NCBI RefSeq assembly: GCF_039862785.1
Contig: NZ_CP156795.1
Span: forward strand, 1,550,001 to 1,614,000
Direction: 5' to 3'
Source: Acinetobacter sp. ANC 7912
GTDB lineage: Bacteria > Pseudomonadota > Gammaproteobacteria > Pseudomonadales > Moraxellaceae
DNA length: 64,000 bases
Shown: piece after piece, positions 8,772 through 17,584 of the stretch
Numbering within the stretch: the stretch's first letter is position 1
How the letters are laid out: each line of letters opens with the position of its first letter
Translations under genes and position numbers: made by a program
The notes under the pieces: generated by a model
What the model was told of the DNA's origin: nothing
The model's input: the letters and a program-made list of their open reading frames with translations, nothing else
Databases searched by the model: none

Positions 8772-9860
8772 CTATTCATAAGCTTTGAGTGATGAGCAGG
8801 CACCGCATTTGGCACAACCCGCCTGAGTGTCTTCAGACTTCAATTGATGCTGTTTCAACTGAGCACCAATTTCCAGATAGAGCGCCTGCATAAATTCAGG
8901 CTCAGGTTTTGGATGATGCTCAAGTGGTGTACCTTGAATTGGTACGAATGGCACCACAAATGGATAGACACCGATTTCAGTCAGTTTAGCTGTCATCTCC
9001 AGAATTTCTTCTTGGGTATCGCCAAGCCCAGCCAGAATATAGGTACTGACCTGCCCCCGGCCAAAGACTTCAACGGCTGCCTTAAATGCCGCAAAATATT
9101 TATCTAGGGATACTTCCGCTTTACCCGGCATGATCTTGTGTCGCACCCGATCACTCACAGCTTCTAAGTGCATGCCAATAGATACGGCACCTGCATTTTT
9201 TAACTTGGCAAACCAGCTAAAATCATCAGGTGGTTCACATTGCACCTGGATTGGCAAATCAACGGCTGCACGAATTGCAGTTACTGAATCAAATAAAATC
9301 TCAGCACCACGATCCGGTGTATTCGGTGTTCCTGTGGTCAGAATCATCTGAGAGATCCCATCCAGCTCGACAGCTGCTTTAGCCACTTCCGCCAGTTGTT
9401 CAGGACGTTTACGGATTAAGGTCCGGCCATCTTTGAGAGATTGATCAATCGAACAGAACTGGCATGCAGTTGCCTTGTTATTCATGCGAATACAGTGCTG
9501 CAAAACTGTGGTTGCCAGAACATCATGACTATGCAAGGTGGCAATCTGTTCATATGGAATGCCATCTGCGGTTTTCAGGTCATAAAACTTAGGGCGTTTC
9601 GGTGCAGTCAGCGTGGCAACCGGAATCTTATTTTTGAAAACAATGACATTGTCGGTTTCTTTGTCCTGCTGTGCAGTATAAGGAGAATCCTGAGCGGCAA
9701 GATTCAGCACAGGAATCATCATGGTCTGTCCATTCAGACTCAGGGCTTTGTGGTCGCTTGGGCCGGCACCACCTTTACGGGCCAGACCGACTTCACCTTC
9801 CCATTTCAGGCCATTGCATTGCAGGTCACTGAGTAATTCAACTGCTGACATGGCGGACAC
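8772..9860 (-). CDS. MSMEG_0568-type radical SAM protein
   Basis: The 362-residue protein has three Cys at about residues 123, 133 and 136 (C-x9-C-x2-C). They should ligate the 4Fe-4S cluster that cleaves S-adenosylmethionine, with wider spacing than the usual C-x3-C-x2-C. The barrel continues with MILTTGTPNTPDRG and a VQCEPPDDFSWF block. A second Cys group, CAKCGAC, lies near the C-terminus and could hold another metal site. This is the most chemically distinctive enzyme of the operon. It sits 40 bp after the nitrilase gene. The reaction is not known to me. Confidence 0.88.
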   Translation of the reverse strand: MSAMSAVELLSDLQCNGLKWEGEVGLARKGGAGPSDHKALSLNGQTMMIPVLNLAAQDSPYTAQQDKETDNVIVFKNKIPVATLTAPKRPKFYDLKTADGIPYEQIATLHSHDVLATTVLQHCIRMNNKATACQFCSIDQSLKDGRTLIRKRPEQLAEVAKAAVELDGISQMILTTGTPNTPDRGAEILFDSVTAIRAAVDLPIQVQCEPPDDFSWFAKLKNAGAVSIGMHLEAVSDRVRHKIMPGKAEVSLDKYFAAFKAAVEVFGRGQVSTYILAGLGDTQEEILEMTAKLTEIGVYPFVVPFVPIQGTPLEHHPKPEPEFMQALYLEIGAQLKQHQLKSEDTQAGCAKCGACSSLKAYE

Positions 9861-9900
9861 TCCTTACACGTAATACTTAATTCATTTTCAAATTTGACTG

Positions 9901-10908
9901 CTATGCTTTACTAAACAGCTCTTCTGTTGGCGTGGTAAAGTTGCTCAGTTTTTCTTGGTTTGTTGATAGATTTGATTCTGGATATTCATGTAAAACCTGG
10001 GTTTTGCGGCGATCAATCAGCAGGCTCAGCAATTCAGGACGACTGTAATGACCCACTGAGTCCATCATGCGTTTGCGTTTATCGATCAGGCTAAAGTCCA
10101 GATCGGCAATTACATAACCTTCACCTTCAGTTAACGGTGCTGTTAAAAATTTGCCTTCTGGTGAAACAATGGCAGTAAAGCAGCCCCCTGAGATTGGACC
10201 TTTTTCACAGCCGGTATCCTGCATAATTTGTTCTTGCTGTTCTGGTGTCAGCCATGCTGTGGCATTCACTACAAAACAGCCGGATTCCAGTGCATGATGT
10301 TGAATCGTTGCGGAGATCTGATCGGCAAAAACCTGTCCCACTAAAGAGCCAGGGAACATTGCGGCATGAATTTGTTCACCATCTGCCATCAGGGCAAAAC
10401 GCGCCAATGGGTTGTAGTGTTCCCAGCACGCCAATGAACCAATTCGTCCGACGGCGGAATCAATGGCGCGTAAACCACTGCCATCACCTTGTCCCCACAC
10501 CATACGTTCATGATAAGTCGGGGTAATTTTGCGACGATGCTGGATGATGCTGCCATCTGTATCAAAGAGCAGCTGGGCGTTATAAATTGTCCCACCTGCA
10601 CGTTCATTAATTCCAATAGAGACCACCATCTGCGCAGTACGACATGCAGCGCCAATGAGGTTTGTGGCTTCTGAAGGCACCACCACAGATTCATTGAGCA
10701 GTTTGAGATGTTCTTTACCCATCGCAAACGGTGGCTGGACAAAGGAAAAATAAGGGTAATACGGCACCACAGTCTCAGGAAAAACTGCAAATTGCACACC
10801 TTGCTGTCCAAGCTCAGTAATCAGCTCACAGACTTTTTTTACGGTGCCTGCTTGGCTATAAAGCACTGGACTACACTGTACGGCTGCAGCTTTTACGATT
10901 CGACTCAT
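9901..10908 (-). CDS. Nit1-type nitrilase (carbon-nitrogen hydrolase)
   Basis: The 335-residue protein carries the nitrilase triad: Glu45 in [14 protein letters not shown], Lys127 in [15 protein letters not shown] and Cys161 in [14 protein letters not shown]. The CWEHYNPL context is typical of true nitrilases rather than amidases. It should hydrolyse a nitrile to an acid and ammonia, in the cytoplasm. It is the second gene of the seven-gene operon, 34 bp after the DsrE-like gene. With radical SAM, GNAT, AIR-synthase-like and flavin enzymes around it, its nitrile is probably an intermediate or product of the cluster rather than a nutrient only. That last point is inference. Confidence 0.92.
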   Translation of the reverse strand: MSRIVKAAAVQCSPVLYSQAGTVKKVCELITELGQQGVQFAVFPETVVPYYPYFSFVQPPFAMGKEHLKLLNESVVVPSEATNLIGAACRTAQMVVSIGINERAGGTIYNAQLLFDTDGSIIQHRRKITPTYHERMVWGQGDGSGLRAIDSAVGRIGSLACWEHYNPLARFALMADGEQIHAAMFPGSLVGQVFADQISATIQHHALESGCFVVNATAWLTPEQQEQIMQDTGCEKGPISGGCFTAIVSPEGKFLTAPLTEGEGYVIADLDFSLIDKRKRMMDSVGHYSRPELLSLLIDRRKTQVLHEYPESNLSTNQEKLSNFTTPTEELFSKA

Positions 10909-10942
10909 GGTTTTACTCCCCTATTTTTTCCTAATCTTTGAA

Positions 10943-11425
10943 TTACACAGTCCAGGTATCGATAATTAATGCGTTGTCACGACGCATTAGTAGTTTTAAG
11001 TCCATCACATCCAGTGGATTGATAGCGCGAATACCAGGAATGAGCGCTTTTTCAGTCTGGCCATACAGTGCCTGGAGTGCGAAGCGGCAGGCATAGACTT
11101 CACCACCTTCTTCCATAAAGGCTTTCAGCTGGTTGTTAACTGCCAAGTGACCTGGAAAAGCCTCAGCACCTAATGTCGGGAAACCACGTTGTACGCCAAG
11201 TTGTACGCCTGGACCGTAAAGCAGGATTTTGGTTTCAAAGCCTTTACGTAACAGACGTTTCGCCTGCAGTACATTGACTAAACCAATCGAACCTTCAAAT
11301 GCCACGGTATGGAATGTTACCAGTGCTTTTTCACCTGGCTGGGCTTTAACATCCTCAAATACCTTTTCTTCATAGTCGACCAGGAAGTCGCCATCTTTAT
11401 ATTGTTCGATATCTACTTTTGGCAT
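10943..11425 (-). CDS. MSMEG_0572/Sll0783-type protein, DsrE-like, first gene of the Nit1 operon
   Basis: The 160-residue protein shows alternating strands and helices resembling the DsrE/TusD fold: [23 protein letters not shown], then [17 protein letters not shown] and a [16 protein letters not shown] block with a conserved Cys. Members of this family open Nit1-type clusters and respond to nitrogen starvation. It starts about 43 nt downstream of the predicted transcription start of the sigma-54 promoter at 11479-11494. Function is unknown; sulfur relay or small-molecule binding would fit the fold. Confidence 0.82.
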   Translation of the reverse strand: MPKVDIEQYKDGDFLVDYEEKVFEDVKAQPGEKALVTFHTVAFEGSIGLVNVLQAKRLLRKGFETKILLYGPGVQLGVQRGFPTLGAEAFPGHLAVNNQLKAFMEEGGEVYACRFALQALYGQTEKALIPGIRAINPLDVMDLKLLMRRDNALIIDTWTV

Positions 11426-11478
11426 AATGCGCTCCGATAAGATGAGTTAAACAACCTTGATTGGTTTGTCTTAGTTAT

Positions 11479-11494
11479 TGCCAAAGCTGTGCCA
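11479..11494 (-). promoter_or_regulatory. Sigma-54 (-24/-12) promoter of the Nit1 operon
   Basis: On the minus strand the sequence is TGGCACAGCTTTGGCA. The -24 GG and -12 GC are exactly 10 bp apart and the -24 block TGGCAC is perfect; the -12 block has one mismatch (TGGCA for TTGCA). The predicted start is near 11468. The first ten bases also match the FNT promoter at 21812-21827. The divergent neighbour encodes a sigma-54 activator. Confidence 0.85.
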
Positions 11495-11593
11495 AGTTAA
11501 GAGAATGGCTAAAAATATTTTTTAAATTATTGTTTTTATTTAATAATTAATTTTCATCATTTTTTTAATGTTTAAATAAAAGTCTTTTACAAT

Positions 11594-11647
11594 TATGAAA
11601 TTTCGTATTACTATGATTTTTCATAGCTATATCTACGAAATTTCATA
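11594..11647. promoter_or_regulatory. Triple palindromic activator site (UAS) between the Nit1 operon and its regulator
   Basis: Three 14-bp sites lie at 11594-11607 (TATGAAATTTCGTA), 11612-11625 (TATGATTTTTCATA) and 11634-11647 (TACGAAATTTCATA). Centres are 18 and 22 bp apart, about two helical turns each. The outer two form a perfect 13-bp inverted repeat. They lie 100-153 bp upstream of the Nit1 -24 element, the usual distance for an enhancer. The last one ends two bases before the regulator's ATG, suggesting autoregulation. Confidence 0.7.
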
Positions 11648-11649
11648 TC

Positions 11650-13575
11650 ATGGCAGCAGACTTTATTTCAGGTTGGGCACAATCTGAGGACTCTTTACGG
11701 CCTTTGGCTTTCGAGCATACCGCACAGGCATTGATGATGATTGATCCGAAAGAGAACCGTTTTATTGATTTCAATATTGCTGCTGCCCGTCTACTGCGTT
11801 ATGAGCGGCAAGACTTGTTAAATAAATCAGTTACTTCTCTTTTTGGTCATTTTACCCAGCTGCCCTATCTGATCGCTTTTACCGAGGAAACGTTAAATAA
11901 AGGTCAGGCCTGGAATAATGAGATTTATGCCTTTGACCGCAATGGCGAGAAAATCCAGCTGGATGTGCATTCAATCCATTTACCATATCAACAGCATGAC
12001 TACATGATCTGGTCGCTGGTGGATGTTAAAGATCTGGAGCTGCGCCAATTTAATAAAAATGCCGACAAGGCCATACGTGCGGGTCTACTGGAATGGCAGG
12101 CATTACAGGAACTGTTTATTGATTCCGATACGGGTAAACATTTACTGCTGAGCGCCGTGGGCGACGGGATTTATAGTATTAATCATCAAGGACTGTGTAC
12201 CTTTATTAACCCCGTTGGCGCCAAAATGCTGGGGCTGAAACCTGAAGATGTTATCGGCAAGAATATTCACCAGATTCACCATCATACCCATGAAGATGGC
12301 CGGCATTATCCCGTAGAAGAATGTCCAATTTATGCAGCGGTCCATGACGGCGTGGTGCATGAAGGTATTCAGGAAGTGTTTTGGCGGGTGGATGGCAGCT
12401 ATTTCCCGGTTGAATTTACCAGTACCCCGGTGATTCGTGATGGCGAGATTATTGGCGCAGTCGTGGTCTTCCGTGACATTTCTGAACGCTTAAATACCGA
12501 GGCCAAGCTTACCCAGGCACTGAATGAACTGCAAAACCTGAAAAGCCGTCTGGAGCAGCAAAATGAATATCTGCAGGAAGAAATCCTGCAAGATAATCAG
12601 TACCATGAGATTGTCGGGAATAGTAGTTCGATCCGGGAAATTATCGAAAAGATCAAGGTCGTTGCACAAACCGATGCCAACGTGATGATCTATGGCGAGT
12701 CTGGTACGGGTAAGGAATTGATTGCCCGTGCGATTCACCAGTCTAGTCATCGCAAGCAGCAGCCTCTAATCCGGGTTAACTGTGCCGCAATTCCTGCTGA
12801 ACTGTTTGAAAGTGAGTTTTTTGGTCATGCCAAAGGTGCCTTTACTGGCGCTGTCCGGGATCGTGCCGGACGTTTTGAACTGGCAGATCAAGGCACACTC
12901 TTCTTGGATGAAATCGGTGAAATTCCACTCGAGTTGCAAAGTAAACTGCTTCGTGTCTTGCAGGAGGGCACCTTTGAACGGGTCGGTGAAGAACGCACGC
13001 GTAAAGTTAATGTCCGGATTATTGCTGCGACCAACCGTAATCTAAAACTGGAAGTCAGACAGAAGCGCTTCCGGGAAGACCTGTATTTCCGCCTGAACGT
13101 ATTTCCAATTTTTTCGCCTGCATTACGTGAACGTAAAGAAGATATTCCGCTGTTGGTTAGCCACTTTAGCAAGCTGATCAGTGAAAAACGTAAAGTGCCT
13201 TACCTATCCTTTAGCCAGAAACATATCCAGGAATTGCAACGCTATAACTGGCCCGGCAATATCCGCGAATTACAGAATGTGTTGGAACGTGCCATGATTA
13301 CAGCTCGTCATGGTGCTGTGTCATTTCAGTATTTATTGGAACAGGATGGTCAGCCTATTGCGCATCCGGCAAAACAGCCTAATATTCCATTACAACAAAA
13401 CATTCCAGAGATCCTAACTATCGAGGATATGAAACAGCTGGAAATAGATAACCTGAAACGCGCCGTTGAGCATTGTGATGGAAAAATTTTTGGAGAAAAT
13501 GGTGCAGCAAAATTGCTGGGAATTAATCCAACGACCTTAATTTCCAAACTGAAAAAGTTGAAAATTGAATATTAA
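11650..13575 (+). CDS. Sigma-54-dependent activator with two PAS domains (bacterial enhancer-binding protein)
   Basis: The 641-residue protein has PAS domains at about residues 15-130 and 160-285, the second with a Cys in [13 protein letters not shown] short coiled-coil linker follows, then an AAA+ domain at about 320-545. Walker A GESGTGKE is at 349-356, the sigma-54 contact loop GAFTGA at 396-401 and Walker [10 protein letters not shown] at 416-424. A Fis-type helix-turn-helix lies at the C-terminus. It is divergent from the Nit1 operon and probably activates it through the triple palindrome. No clear ribosome-binding site precedes the ATG, because the third operator occupies that spot; the next internal Met is 28 codons on. 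The signal sensed is unknown. Confidence 0.93.
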   Translation: MAADFISGWAQSEDSLRPLAFEHTAQALMMIDPKENRFIDFNIAAARLLRYERQDLLNKSVTSLFGHFTQLPYLIAFTEETLNKGQAWNNEIYAFDRNGEKIQLDVHSIHLPYQQHDYMIWSLVDVKDLELRQFNKNADKAIRAGLLEWQALQELFIDSDTGKHLLLSAVGDGIYSINHQGLCTFINPVGAKMLGLKPEDVIGKNIHQIHHHTHEDGRHYPVEECPIYAAVHDGVVHEGIQEVFWRVDGSYFPVEFTSTPVIRDGEIIGAVVVFRDISERLNTEAKLTQALNELQNLKSRLEQQNEYLQEEILQDNQYHEIVGNSSSIREIIEKIKVVAQTDANVMIYGESGTGKELIARAIHQSSHRKQQPLIRVNCAAIPAELFESEFFGHAKGAFTGAVRDRAGRFELADQGTLFLDEIGEIPLELQSKLLRVLQEGTFERVGEERTRKVNVRIIAATNRNLKLEVRQKRFREDLYFRLNVFPIFSPALRERKEDIPLLVSHFSKLISEKRKVPYLSFSQKHIQELQRYNWPGNIRELQNVLERAMITARHGAVSFQYLLEQDGQPIAHPAKQPNIPLQQNIPEILTIEDMKQLEIDNLKRAVEHCDGKIFGENGAAKLLGINPTTLISKLKKLKIEY

Positions 13576-13816
13576 TTCAAGGTACATATCAGGGGATAAT
13601 CATTCAATTTTAATCAAGAAACTGACTTAAGTTAAAGTCTAAAATATATAAGTTTTTGAGATGATTATATATAAACATGATCATGATTCTGCTATTTTAT
13701 TGAGTAGAATTAATCATCCCTATTTAGCGAATTTTACATAATTTTAAGTAAACATTTCGTCTAAATGGATTATACAGCCATGAAGCAAATATAGATAATA
13801 TAACGACAACAACAGG

Positions 13817-16381
13817 ATGGTCTGCCATATGGGGCAAACAGCAAGTTATTTAGACACCCAATCAATCTTTGATTTGATTGGGCAACATGCTGATTTATCG
13901 CTCATATTTCAAACCATCAGTGAATGGCTGGAAAACCGGATACCGAATTCGATGGTATCCGTCATGCTGTATTCAGAAGAACAACAAACTTTAAATTTGG
14001 TCAGTGGTGAAAAACATTTTTCCCCCCGTTATCGTGAACTGATTACTGATCTTAAAATTGGTCCAAATGTGGGAGCCTGTGGTTCCGCTGCTTTTTATAA
14101 AAAATTAGTCATTTGTGAAAATCTGGATACAGATCCCAACTGGCAGCCATTCTATGATCTGATTCAAGAAGAAAATATACACGCCTGCTGGTCTGCCCCG
14201 ATTATTAATGCTATGGGAAAACTCTATGGCACCTTCGCGACCTATTATCGCTTTCCTAAACGTCCAACTGCTACGCATATTCAATTAATTCGCCATGCCG
14301 CCTCTTTAATTGCCTTGAGTATGGATCTGCATGTTGAACGGCAACAACGGCTGGCGCTGAATGACAAATACCGCTCTTTCTTTACCTATCACCCAGATGC
14401 GATTTTTGAACATAATCTGGATGGCATTATCATTGAAGCCAATCTAGCTTCTGAAATAACAACCAAATTCCATCTGGAAGAGCGGCTGGGGGTCCATTTT
14501 TCGAATTTCATTGCTGAAGAATATAAATCCGTTACACAAGCCGCCTTCGATCAGGCCTTGAAAGGCAATAGTCAGCATCTTGAAATTCAGGCAGTCAATG
14601 GTTTGGGTAAAGCATACTGGTTGGACCTAACCTACCTGCCAATTAAACAAGCTGAAGAAGTGGTTGGAGTTTTCAGTATTGCCCGTGATATTACTGAGCG
14701 ACGTGAAAGCGAAGAAATGTTACGTCTGTTGAAACGCAGTGTCGATGCCAATCCACATGGACTCGCTTTGATGCGCGCGACCAAAGATCAGCCCATTGAA
14801 TATGTAAATCCAGCTTTTGAAGAACTTACGGGCTATAAAAAAGAAGAGCTGATTGGTAAGAGTTGCCGAATTCTAGAAGGTCCGGACACAGATCCTGAGA
14901 TCATTCTGGAAATAGAAAAGGCACTCATAGAAAAAAAAGAAATCAAAACTATCCTTAAAAACTATCGTAAAGATGGCAGCTGGTACTGGAACCAGTTAAT
15001 CTTAGGCCCAGTTTTTAATGATAGTAATGTCTGTACCCATTTTATTGGCATACAGCAGGATATTACCCAACAGCTGGCCGATAGTGAATATATCGCCCGT
15101 CAGCAAACCCATGACACTTTAACTGGCCTGATTAATCATCACACCTTTGAAACACAACTGGAGACTGCCTTCCGTGAACACCGAGAGAATCATGGTTCGC
15201 TGATTGTCATGTATATTGAATTAGATGGTTTCCAGCCTCTCAATCACAGTTTAGGTTACCTGCTGGGTGATCAACTTCTGGTTGCGGTTGCAGAGCGTCT
15301 AAGTCAGTTCTTTAAACAAGACGATATAATTGCGCACTTCTCTGCTGACGAATTTGGCATCATTCTGAATAATTATCAGGACTTAAAACAGGTCGTTGTC
15401 ATTGCAGAACAAATCCTCAAAAGCCTTTCTGCCCCATTTGATATTGAGGGTCATAAAATCCATATCAGTGCCAGTATTGGGATTGCTGACGATGACCCTC
15501 AGATCGAAAAATCCAGCCAATTCCTGCATCATGCCATCCATGCCATGAATGAAGCGAAAAAAGAAGGTGGCAATACCTGGCATTGGTATGCATCTAATTC
15601 TGCCACCACACCAAAAGTGGATTATGTCATGATGCGCCATGAACTCATGGTGGCGCTGGAAGAAAACCAGTTTAGGGTGTTCTATCAACCGGTAATTGAT
15701 GCGCGCTCAGGCCAGCTCAAAAGTGTAGAAGCCTTAATCCGCTGGCAGCATCCAGAAAAAGGGTTTATCTCTCCAGCCGAGTTTATTCCATTTGCTGAAG
15801 AAACAGGCCAGATTGTCGCCATTGGACAATGGGTTTTACAGCAAGCATGTCAGGATATTGTCGAATGGAATAAGAAAAATGGGGCGAGTCTCAGTGTAGC
15901 GGTGAACCTTTCCCCTTTACAGTTTAAGCGCACCGGCTTTTTGCACGAATTACAAGAAACACTGAAAAATACCGGACTAGCACCTGAATTATTAAAAATA
16001 GAAGTAACCGAGAGCATGTTAATCGCCGGTGCGGATCGTTCTTTAGAGATCCTGAAAGCGCTGCGTGATTTGGGAATTCAAGTGTCTGTGGATGACTTTG
16101 GAACGGGATATTCGAGTCTGAGTTATTTACGTACCTTACCGGTAGATGAAATCAAACTCGATCGCTGCTTTATTGAACATTTACCTGAAGATGAAAAAGA
16201 TAGTGCGATTGTTGCCGCGATGATTGTGATGGCGCATAAACTCGGTCTTCAGGTCGTTGCGGAAGGGATTGAGGACTTAGCGCAAGCAGAGTTTTTAAGA
16301 CAACAAGAGTGTGATTATTTCCAGGGTTATTATTTTGCGAAACCTGCCGCGCTGACCGAGTTGAAGTTAAATTACCCATAA
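13817..16381 (+). CDS. GAF-PAS-(LOV-like)PAS-GGDEF-EAL protein, probable c-di-GMP phosphodiesterase
   Basis: The 854-residue cytoplasmic sensor has domains in this order: GAF (about 20-175, with GACGSAAF and ACWSAPI), PAS (185-295), a LOV-like PAS (305-418), degenerate GGDEF (430-595; SADEF at 509-513 replaces GGDEF) and EAL (605-850). The EAL domain keeps its key parts (EALIRW, VTESML, DDFGTGYSSL, KLDRCFI), so hydrolysis of c-di-GMP is likely while synthesis is not. The LOV-like PAS reads GKSCRILEGPDTDP and KNYRKDGSWYWN, with the photochemical Cys at 350. It follows the sigma-54 activator by 240 bp of apparently empty sequence and looks independent of it. Confidence 0.9.
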   Translation: MVCHMGQTASYLDTQSIFDLIGQHADLSLIFQTISEWLENRIPNSMVSVMLYSEEQQTLNLVSGEKHFSPRYRELITDLKIGPNVGACGSAAFYKKLVICENLDTDPNWQPFYDLIQEENIHACWSAPIINAMGKLYGTFATYYRFPKRPTATHIQLIRHAASLIALSMDLHVERQQRLALNDKYRSFFTYHPDAIFEHNLDGIIIEANLASEITTKFHLEERLGVHFSNFIAEEYKSVTQAAFDQALKGNSQHLEIQAVNGLGKAYWLDLTYLPIKQAEEVVGVFSIARDITERRESEEMLRLLKRSVDANPHGLALMRATKDQPIEYVNPAFEELTGYKKEELIGKSCRILEGPDTDPEIILEIEKALIEKKEIKTILKNYRKDGSWYWNQLILGPVFNDSNVCTHFIGIQQDITQQLADSEYIARQQTHDTLTGLINHHTFETQLETAFREHRENHGSLIVMYIELDGFQPLNHSLGYLLGDQLLVAVAERLSQFFKQDDIIAHFSADEFGIILNNYQDLKQVVVIAEQILKSLSAPFDIEGHKIHISASIGIADDDPQIEKSSQFLHHAIHAMNEAKKEGGNTWHWYASNSATTPKVDYVMMRHELMVALEENQFRVFYQPVIDARSGQLKSVEALIRWQHPEKGFISPAEFIPFAEETGQIVAIGQWVLQQACQDIVEWNKKNGASLSVAVNLSPLQFKRTGFLHELQETLKNTGLAPELLKIEVTESMLIAGADRSLEILKALRDLGIQVSVDDFGTGYSSLSYLRTLPVDEIKLDRCFIEHLPEDEKDSAIVAAMIVMAHKLGLQVVAEGIEDLAQAEFLRQQECDYFQGYYFAKPAALTELKLNYP

Positions 16382-16519
16382 TTCTGCATGATGGATTCAC
16401 GAGTAAATAATTAAAATTATAAGTAAGACCAAAATTTGGATATAGCTTATTTATTCTGCTTCACATCTAAAAATCTAAGCGTATTATTAGGCACAGTCTA
16501 TTAATCGCTTTTCTCCTAA

Positions 16520-17218
16520 ATGACCAATACATTTTCTGACAATCATCAAATTCAAGTTGTTTCTACTTTTGCCGAGCTGATTCATACAAAGTTTAAAGAT
16601 GAAATGAATGCTGCCTGCTGGTCTAGAAATTTAGTGGGAGATTTTAAAGAAATTGTTGATCAGCTTGAATTAAAAGAAAATATCACTGAAGTTACTATTG
16701 ATGATTTATTAGCGCTTCAATTATCTAAAAATGGCCTTCTTGCCCGAGAAATCATTCTGCAAGATATGCAGTTATTAACAGAATGCGGTGCTTCCCCTGC
16801 TCTAAATTTGCTTAAATGCTATGAACGGGATGATGAACTCGATTTTATTTCGACAGATGTCTATTCCTATCATGTGGACCGCTCACTAATCGAAACAGAT
16901 ACTTTTTTATGTACCTATCATGGTGCTGCGAGTGATATTTTGCCCAATCATCAGGCCGAACAAAAAATCCTGATCCCAGAAATCAGGGAACAACTGAAAC
17001 AATTACATGATGGCACTGAAGAATCGTTCGAAAAGTTTCTGGAAGAATATTACTTTGACCTGCATTATCAACCGAAAGCGGATGCACAGCCTATCAATTT
17101 AGGATTGGGTAATCTTTGGCGACTGGCTGTTGATCATCCTACCCAACAGGCTTTACCCTGCGTGCACCGGGCGCCTGTAGAAAATGATGGAGAGTATCGG
17201 TTGTTATTGATCTGTTAA
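16520..17218 (+). CDS. DUF1826-like protein
   Basis: The 232-residue soluble protein begins with a stretch (residues 28-42) reading MNAACWSRNLVGDF. This resembles the N-terminal signature of DUF1826 proteins, which have no firm biochemical role. Other recognisable blocks are CTYHGAASD and GLGNLWRLAVDH, with an HRAP stretch near the end. Conserved Cys and His residues would allow metal binding. There is no signal peptide or membrane segment. It stands alone downstream of the EAL gene. The family call is moderate and rests on remembered motif character. Confidence 0.6.
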   Translation: MTNTFSDNHQIQVVSTFAELIHTKFKDEMNAACWSRNLVGDFKEIVDQLELKENITEVTIDDLLALQLSKNGLLAREIILQDMQLLTECGASPALNLLKCYERDDELDFISTDVYSYHVDRSLIETDTFLCTYHGAASDILPNHQAEQKILIPEIREQLKQLHDGTEESFEKFLEEYYFDLHYQPKADAQPINLGLGNLWRLAVDHPTQQALPCVHRAPVENDGEYRLLLIC

Positions 17219-17285
17219 AAGATTCACTATTCCCTTATTCAATCCGTTTAAACTCTGGGTTAATCAGGAGTAGAACCAGTTGTTT

Positions 17286-17303
17286 TATATGAAATTTCAT
17301 ATA
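17286..17303. promoter_or_regulatory. Orphan perfect palindrome matching the Nit1 activator site
   Basis: TATATGAAATTTCATATA is an 18-bp perfect palindrome whose inner 14 bases are the symmetric form of the three sites at 11594-11647. It lies between two convergent genes, so no protein-coding promoter is near. I looked for a GG-N10-GC element within about 220 bp on both strands and found none. Confidence 0.5.
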
Positions 17304-17409
17304 ATGTTAACTTTTGTATGAAAAAAGTACTGCTTTGTAAGTAATATCCTACATAATTTAGAGTAATTACCCTATTTTAACATTGCTTAATTCTTGTCAT
17401 TATCTTTCA

Positions 17410-17565
17410 CACAAAGAGCTGGCAAGGAAAGCCGGTAATAACCGCATAATTATTATTATAAAGTCGAAAGACAGCGAACTTAAGGGATGTAAGTGATAAA
17501 AGAAGAGACTACAGCCGCTAAGCCTTATAGTTTTGGGAGAGACTATAAGGCTTTTATTTTTGTGC
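17410..17565 (+). ncRNA. Possible structured non-coding RNA ending in a terminator
   Basis: The 366-bp gap between the two convergent genes has no ORF with coding character. On the plus strand it can form a CTGGC/GCCGG hairpin (17419-17435), alternatively CGGT/ACCG just after it, a GTC-GAAA-GAC tetraloop hairpin (17463-17472) and finally the strong terminator at 17521-17556. No known riboswitch class fits. It could also be only the long 3' tail of the preceding gene. Confidence 0.3.
17521..17556 (+). terminator. Intrinsic terminator, plus strand
   Basis: Arms AGCCTTATAG/CTATAAGGCT are separated by 12 nt and followed by TTTATTTTT. The T-run is on the plus strand only, so it ends a plus-strand transcript, not the minus-strand dehydrogenase gene. 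Confidence 0.8.
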
Positions 17566-17584
17566 CTACTTTTGAATCACTCTA

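Noticed and set aside
17419..17435. ANTAR-like hairpin CUGGC-AAGGAAA-GCCGG
   Set aside because: The loop has seven bases instead of six and no matching second hexaloop hairpin is nearby.
17419..17445. GG...GC pairs resembling a sigma-54 promoter near the orphan palindrome
   Set aside because: GG to GC distance is 10 instead of 12 in both cases (8 bp between), so the elements cannot be -24/-12 sites.
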